Source of the DNA: Edaphochlamys debaryana | Lineage: Eukaryota > Chlorophyta > Chlorophyceae > Chlamydomonadales | Length of the DNA stretch: 64,000 nt | NCBI GenBank assembly: GCA_016858145.1 | Contig: JAEHOE010000019.1 | Location: 124,001 to 188,000, forward strand | Reading direction: 5' to 3' | Part shown: one piece after another, positions 58,570-64,000 of the stretch | How positions within the stretch are numbered: position 1 is the stretch's first letter | Layout: every line of letters begins with the position of its first letter | The notes under the pieces: generated by a model | What the model saw: the letters and a program-made list of their open reading frames with translations, nothing else | What the model was told of the DNA's origin: nothing | Databases searched by the model: none | Position numbers and translations under genes: made by a program

Positions 58570-61500
58570 ATGGATCCCGCAGCGGGGGCGCAGGACGCCC
58601 AGAAAGAGGCGCAAGAGCAGCCACTCGACCTGCTGGGCTTGTTCGCGGTCGTCTTACCATCGACCTTTCTCCGGCATGCGGTGAGGGGATGGCAATGGGT
58701 GTGGGTCTGGGTCGAGGTCCCGCCCGCGACGCCTGCTGCTGTTTGGGGGCGCATTCGGCAGCTCTCACAAGGGCCATCACTGCCAGGCATGCGGCGCTTG
58801 ACTTGCCCCGAGCCAAAGCACCTACCCCCTGCCTAGCTGCCTTCTCCGTGACCTGCCCTGCCCTCCCCGCCGCGCAGACCCCAAACTGTCGCAAGCTGCT
58901 GCGCGCCTGCTGCAAGCGGCTGCGTGATGAGGTGGACGCCTGCGTCACCAGCCTGACGGTCAACAGGTGGGGCCGCCGCGGGCCGCAGTGGGGGCCGGGG
59001 GTGCCCGTTGGCGGGATCACCTTGCCCTACGCCCGTCACAACGCTCTTAACCGCTTCTCTCCTGCTCGTTCTCACCCTCCAAGGTACAATATCGCAAAGC
59101 TGCGAGCGTGCGCCCTGCCCCAGCGCTACCCCTGCCTGCGCCGCCTGGCCTTCGGAGGCAATGAGCCCAATGACGTGGCGCAGCTCCTCAGGCAGCACCT
59201 GCCGGCGCTCGCGGTGGGGCCCACGTTGCAGTGCCTGGACTTCTGGTGGGCAGGCAGAGTGGGGGGGTGCGGGACCTTTGTTGCATGGGTGTGTGTGGGC
59301 GGGCTTGCTGGGTGCTGGGTGGAGGTCGCAGATGGAATGTAAGGGGAGGCTGGGGATAGCAGGAGCCGCCCGCACGGCGCAAGCTCAGGAGGTTCAGGTG
59401 GGAAGTGATGTGATGGAGACGGTAGTGATAGCAAAAGGAGCTCGTGTGGGCCCCCTTGCCGCTCGCTGACGGCGCACCGGCCTCCGCTGTTTCGCCATGA
59501 CCTTCGCATGTACGGCCACGGACCTGCACGAACCCAGGGTGAGGACGGCTGAAAGGAGAAGTTTGCAAGGGGAAGGTGGCACGGGCAAGCGTATCCTTCG
59601 CAGGGTCAACGGTGTTTGCCACAAAGCAAAATCCCATTCGCCTGCTTCTCCCCGCTTTGCAGGGCTACTACTCTTCCTTCAAGTGAGCCAGGCCGCGGGT
59701 GTAGCGTGTGTGTACTGCTGGGTCTGCGGCTGGCGCTTTGGCCAGTACGACCACCTTGGGTTACGGGCACATGGCTTCTTGGCCTGCAGCTGTCACCCGC
59801 TGCAGCTGGTCCCTGGCAGCAACCCAACTTGCATTCCTGCACCCCCTCTGCTCCGCCCCAGTGCGAACCTGCTGTCGGCACTGCTGGAGCTGTCCCCTCG
59901 CGGCCCCGGCCGGCCGCTGACGGTGCGGCTCAACCTGAACGAGTCCCTCCTTCGCCGCATGGAGCCTGAGGGGGTGAGGGGTTGATGGGGTGGGTGGCCG
60001 GCGAAGGCCTGCTCGGGCTTCACCTATGGCACTTAAACGATGAGCGACAAGAGCGTGAGGCACCCTTTTACTACACCCTTGTACACCCTTTTATTAGTGC
60101 TGACATGTTGCGGAGCGGGGGCCGACATCAGGGCTTCAACTCTGGCGCTTGTACCAAAGGCGCGGGGACACCTTGACTGGAGTACCAACATGGCGCATGA
60201 GACCCGGCTCTGCCGCGCCGGCCCCCGGCCTCCGCAGGTGCTCGAGGCGCTGCGCAAGCTGCGCGAGGGGCGGCCGGGGCTGGTGGTGGAGTTCAACACA
60301 GGCCACACCTTCTTCGGCTTCCGCACCGGGATGGACCCAGGCGAGGCGGGGAGCGCCCTGCCTGGCTGCCGCGCCGCCACGGTCCCCCGCCCACCTGCCC
60401 TCCTGCCCTCACCCTCCTCCCCGAGGGCTCTGCGGCCCTCTCCGCCCGCTGCCCCCCCGCGCTAATGCCCGTCTTTCCCCTGCTTGCTTCCCCGACCCCT
60501 CCTTGCTCCCCCTCCAAATCCCTCCCGCAGCGACGCTATCATTTCTAGCGGGTGCCTCGTGGATACGCTCCGTGGGCTTCTCCCTTGGGCTCCACAGCCG
60601 CCGCCTGGAGGGGGAGGCATTCCTGGACCACCTAGCGGGCTCCGCGGCCGCCGAGGCGGCGGAGGCGGCCGCCGCCAGGGCCGCGGAGGCAGCAGCCGCA
60701 GCGAGGCGGGAGGGCGAGGCCAACGGCGCCGCCGGGGCAGGCGGGGGCGCGGCGGGGCGCAGCGGGTCGGGCGAGGTGGCGGGCTGGGCGGGGCGAGCTC
60801 CGCCGGCGGCGGCGGCCATTGAGGCCCTGTCTCTGACGCACTATGAGGCCGCCGAGCGGCCCCCCGTGGCCCCCGTACTCAGGGGCTTGCACCACCTCAT
60901 CGCACTCCGGACGCTCACGCTTGACTGTGAGATCGCTCTATCGGAACTCGCCCCGCTCGCCAACTGCCCAGGCCTTGAGAGCCTCACCATAGATATGCTG
61001 GTCAGCCGCCCACACCAAGCCCGGCCGGCGGGGGCGGGCGGCGCTGGGGCTGCGGGGGCTGGGGCGGGTCCCGCCCACCCGCCAGGCTGGCCGCTGGGAT
61101 ACGATCTGGATCTAGGGGTAGCCCTGCCGCCGCCGCCGCCGCTGGGCACGGGCGTGCCGGAGTGGATCCTGCCGCCGCCGATGATGGCGGCGGCGGCGGT
61201 GCTGCCCGGGCCGCCGCTGCCGTGCCTGCTGGGCGTGGTGCGGCTGACGCTGGGCAGCGAGAGCCACCCGGCGGCGCCCCTGTCGGCGGTCTTCCCGGCC
61301 CTGCAGGAGCTCACGTGCGTGGCGAGCACCCGCAAGGTAGGCTGGCGGTTGGCTGCTAGGGTTCTGACTTCGCACCCATTGACTCTGATCAGACCACGCC
61401 ACCCCTTGTAAACCGCCCCACGCCCCCTCCCCCTTGTGTTTCTCTCTCCCCACACACACACGCCAGGTGGGTATCTACAACGTCTTCCCCTGCCGCCTCA

Positions 61501-62564
61501 TGCTGGCAGGCCTGGGCCCCAGCCTGCGCTCCCTCACCCTCGCCGCCGTCATGGCGGCCGAGGCGCCCGCCGCCCTGTCCGCCGCCTCCTCGCTCACCTC
61601 CCTGGCCTTCACACACAGCGACTCGGCCTCCACGGCGGGGCTGCTGGCGGCGGCAGCGGCGCTGCCAGATCTGCGGCGGTTGGCGGTTTGGGACCACGAG
61701 GACGCGGACGAATACCTGGATCTGGAGCCGTTGCTGAACCCCCTGCCGCAGCCCGAGGCCCAGTGGGCCCTGCGGCCGCGGTCGCCTGGGCCCGGGCTGG
61801 GCCCGTCACGGGGGGAAGCGGAAGCAGGGGTGGTGTTGGCAGCTGAAGTACGGCCGCCGCCGCCCTTTGCGGCGCTGCGGGAGCTGGAGGTCAAGGCCAC
61901 CTCGCCCGAGTTCTTCGCACAGTTCACCCGCGCGCTGCGGCACCGCCCCGGCCCAGGGCCCGGCCCCGGAAGCGGCTGCTGTCCCAGGCCCGAATCAGAA
62001 GCCCGTGGGGAGCCCGGGGCGGATGGGGCCTCGCAGGAAGCCCCAGCCGGCCTCGCGCCAGCCGGACCACGCCCGGCGGGAGTCTCTTCGGACGCAGCCG
62101 GGTGCGACGTGCCAGCCGGCCTCGCGCCGGCCGGGCCACGCTCGGAGGGGGCCGCTGCGGACCCCGGCCAGGCCTCCTCCAGCGGCCGGACGGAAGCGGC
62201 TGCAAGGGCGGAGGAGGTGGAGAGGAAGGCAGGCACCGGCGCGGCGGAGTGTGGCGACGGCGACGGCGGCAGGGGCTGGTGCTGGTGGCACCTGGCGGGG
62301 CCGCGGCTGCGGCGCGTGCGGCTGGATGCGTGCTTCGACCCTCCCCTGCTGCGGGTGGGGGCGGGCGAGGGGCCCGACAGCCTGGGCGCGCTGCTGGCGG
62401 CGCTGGGGCCGGGCGTGCGGGAGGCGGTGGTGTCGGGCTGGGCCACGCCGGGGAGCGAGGCGGCGATCCTGTCCCTGGGGCGGCAGGGGCGGGGGCAGGT
62501 GGGGGGAAAGGGGCGGGGGAAGGGCGAGGGGCTGGTGGTGGAGTACGAGTACCCGCTGCTGTGA
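58570..62564 (+). CDS. Leucine-rich-repeat-like protein, volvocine type
   Basis: I recognise the style but no named orthologue. A model of 8 exons closes in phase to 834 residues: 58570-58680, 58878-58966, 59084-59249, 59663-59682, 59862-59973, 60238-60340, 60531-61336 and 61467-62564. It opens MDPAAGAQDAQKEAQEQPLD then LLGLFAVVLP, loosely F-box-like. Irregular LRR segments follow: CLRRLAFGGNEPNDVAQLL, LTVRLNLNESLLRR, LRTLTLDCEIALSELAPLAN, LESLTIDML, LQELTCVAS, LRSLTLAAVMAAEAPAALSA, LRRLAVWDHEDADEYLDL and LRRVRLDACFD. Long Ala/Gly/Pro-rich linkers separate them. The introns starting at 59250 and 60341 seem to use GC donors. The small exon at 59663 is the weakest call: with a GT donor at 59246 the frame hits a stop, so another exon arrangement is possible. 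A 69-base in-frame duplication lies near 62043-62170. Confidence 0.65.
62043..62170 (+). repeat. Imperfect 69-base coding duplication
   Basis: A block starting CCAGCCGGCCTCGCGCC occurs at 62043 and again at 62112. The offset of 69 bases is 23 codons, so the frame is kept. It encodes AGLAPAGPRPAG and AGLAPAGPRSEG in a disordered linker of the LRR-like protein. Confidence 0.8.
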
Positions 62565-62729
62565 GGGCTTGCGAGGGCTTGTGGGGTGGCTTGCGCGTAG
62601 AGGCGGTGCGTGTGCTGAGTGTGCGATGCGGGATGGTTCCGGAGCTCTGCCGCCCGGCCAAGGTCGGCCGTCCCCGAGGTGCGGTAGTTGCGCAAGCTCT
62701 GGAGGCTGGCGTGTTGTTGTCTTGGTGAG

Positions 62730-62749
62730 GCCGCATGCCGGCATGCGGC
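62730..62749. other. Perfect 20-bp palindrome
   Basis: GCCGCATGCC is followed directly by its own reverse complement GGCATGCGGC. It lies about 170 bases after the LRR-like stop codon, probably in the 3' UTR. Confidence 0.7.
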
Positions 62750-63094
62750 ATGCCGTGCGGAGAGAGAGGCGGGACCAGGTTCAAGGCTGCTGTCATGCGG
62801 TTGCTGGAGAGGTAGTTGACGCGGTGTGACGGAACGGGTGGATCCTTTACCGACATTTGCTGTTGCACGGATCGCTGCTTGCAGCCTGCAGTCTCACTAC
62901 CGCCATGCAGACAGACTCACATGAAGTTCTCGACCTCAGTAAGGTCACGACGACGACTGATTAGTCCCCCTGGCCCTACCTCCATCAGCCATGCAAATGC
63001 CTGTCACGTGGGGGCAAATGCCGCCCGCCACGATCATGCGCCCATGCTGCACTGCACCATGCAAACCTCATCCGAACCCAACCACTAGTAATCC

Positions 63095-63099
63095 TGTAA
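63095..63099 (+). other. TGTAA polyadenylation signal
   Basis: TGTAA about 530 bases after the stop of the LRR-like gene, a normal distance for volvocine 3' UTRs. Confidence 0.5.
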
Positions 63100-63547
63100 A
63101 CGACGCGACAGAATGCTAAGCCCGTACATTCATGCGAGCAGGTTTACGTCCATATGAATGAAGGGTCCGAGCAGGATACCCGGCTCGCCACATGCGTGGG
63201 AACGTCATTGCCCCCTCGCCCCACGCTAGCATATCGGAGGGAACCCAGACGCGCCTCCCGTAGCTCCCCGCGTTGCCTCCCCCCATACTGCCGTACTAGA
63301 ACGTGCTGTACATGAGTTCCCGACCACCCCACGACGCCCGCACCACGCCTCATTCGTCACGCGCCCCATTGCATCCCGTTGGCCGTCGCCCCCGTTGACT
63401 CCTTCCAGGGATCTGCCCGACCCTCCTCCTTCCCCCGCCCTTTCCCATCCCCCTGGCCCCAGCTCGCCCTGAAGAGACCCCACCCCCCCTTTCCTTAATT
63501 GCGGCCCGATCACGGTCCCCACCCCAACCCACATCGCCCCGCGCTCG

Positions 63548-64000
63548 CTACTGCTTGCCCGCGTCTCCCGCCTTCTCCTGCCCCGGCCCCGGCGCCTGCT
63601 TCCGCCGAGCCAGGCGCGCCAGAAGGCTGTTGTGCGCATCGTCCCGCGGCGGCCGCGCGATGGTATGAGCAGTGTGGTCGCCCGACTCGGGGGTGCTCTC
63701 GGGCAGGAAGCGGGCCGTGGTGCGGCGGACGTAGCCTGCGGGTTGCGGGTGGGGAGGTGAGGGAAGGGATGTGGGTCGGCGGGAGTTGGGGAGGCAGGGG
63801 TGGAGCGGTAGAAGGAGGGGAGGGATGTGGGTCGGGCGGCTTAAGGGACGGGGACACTTGGTGCGGCGTGCGGGGCGTAGGCTGGGCGGGGTGTTGGAGT
63901 AAGGACGGTGGCAGCTGGAAGACGCTTCCCGTATCACTGCATCACCCCCTGGAGGACGCTCCAAGTACCAGTAAACTGCCCCCGGCATGCCCCCGGCGCG
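63548..64000 (-). CDS. 3' end of unidentified gene (partial)
   Basis: The last exon appears to be 63735-63548 on the minus strand, after an acceptor CCCGCAG. It encodes about 61 residues: YVRRTTARFLPESTPESGDH, then TIARPPRDDAHNSLLARLARR and a Lys/Gly-rich end. The segment is basic and probably disordered. The rest of the gene lies outside the window or in exons near 63740-64000 that I cannot place. No function can be proposed. Confidence 0.4.
   Translation of the reverse strand, partial: RAGGMPGAVYWYLERPPGGDAVIREASSSCHRPYSNTPPSLRPARRTKCPRPLSRPTHIPPLLLPLHPCLPNSRRPTSLPSPPHPQPAGYVRRTTARFLPESTPESGDHTAHTIARPPRDDAHNSLLARLARRKQAPGPGQEKAGDAGKQ

Larger units (their letters stand above)
62565..63547. 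other. Convergent intergenic region, about 1 kb
   Basis: The 3' flank of the LRR-like gene (+) meets the 3' end of the partial minus-strand gene. It contains a 20-bp perfect palindrome (62730-62749) and TGTAA at 63095-63099. No gene is visible. Confidence 0.45.

Noticed and set aside
1..64000. CRISPR arrays, tRNA/rRNA genes, bacterial operons, transposon open frames
   Set aside because: I scanned for evenly spaced repeats, cloverleaf-like arms, ribosome-binding sites and transposase or reverse-transcriptase motifs and saw none. Gene structure is eukaryotic throughout.

Overview
The window looks like nuclear DNA of a volvocine green alga (Chlamydomonas/Volvox group). It is very GC-rich. Coding regions are cut into many short exons with GT-AG introns and C-rich tracts before the acceptors. 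TGTAA, the algal poly(A) signal, follows several genes. Two genes encode cilium-linked proteins (CFAP70 and a fibrocystin-L-like receptor). There is no operon structure, CRISPR array, rRNA or tRNA that I can see. All exon models were made by eye from reading frames, splice consensus and phase. Most close perfectly in phase from start to stop.

Layout: (1) <175-3100 (+) JmjC hydroxylase/peptidase JMJD7, 5' end outside the window. (2) 3540-9540 (+) CFAP70/FAP70, TPR protein of the axoneme. (3) 10053-14807 (+) large unrecognised protein with a possible folliculin/SMCR8-like C-terminal segment. (4) 17173-19949 (-) F-box/LRR protein. (5) 22144-23510 (-) J-domain cochaperone with a transit-like N-terminus. 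(6) 24246-26874 (+) gamma-glutamyl-peptidase-like class I glutamine amidotransferase fused to a coiled-coil tail. (7) 28066-30195 (-) DNL-type zinc finger (HSP70-escort) protein. (8) 30559-32883 (+) Rab geranylgeranyltransferase alpha subunit. (9) 33919-35085 (+) intronless decapping activator DCP1. (10) 36457-54483 (+) a 21-exon, about 4,814-residue fibrocystin-L/PKHD1L1-like membrane protein. (11) 56300-57918 (-) DEDDh 3'-5' exonuclease. (12) 58570-62564 (+) leucine-rich-repeat-like protein. (13) 63548->64000 (-) 3' end of an unidentified gene.

The genes serve several cell systems: cilia (CFAP70, fibrocystin-L), mRNA decay and RNA trimming (DCP1, exonuclease), HSP70 cochaperones (J protein, DNL zinc finger) and membrane traffic (RabGGTase alpha). 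They are not one pathway. Three divergent gene pairs (5/6, 7/8, 11/12) share short upstream regions.

The most notable observations are: a near-perfect 341-bp copy of fibrocystin-L exons 1-3 lying upstream, so that intronless DCP1 sits between direct repeats; five introns that appear to use GC instead of GT donors; an amidotransferase/coiled-coil fusion; a DNL zinc finger with CX4C in place of the usual first CX2C; and a 62-bp dispersed element present twice. I did not find a clearly new multi-gene system.
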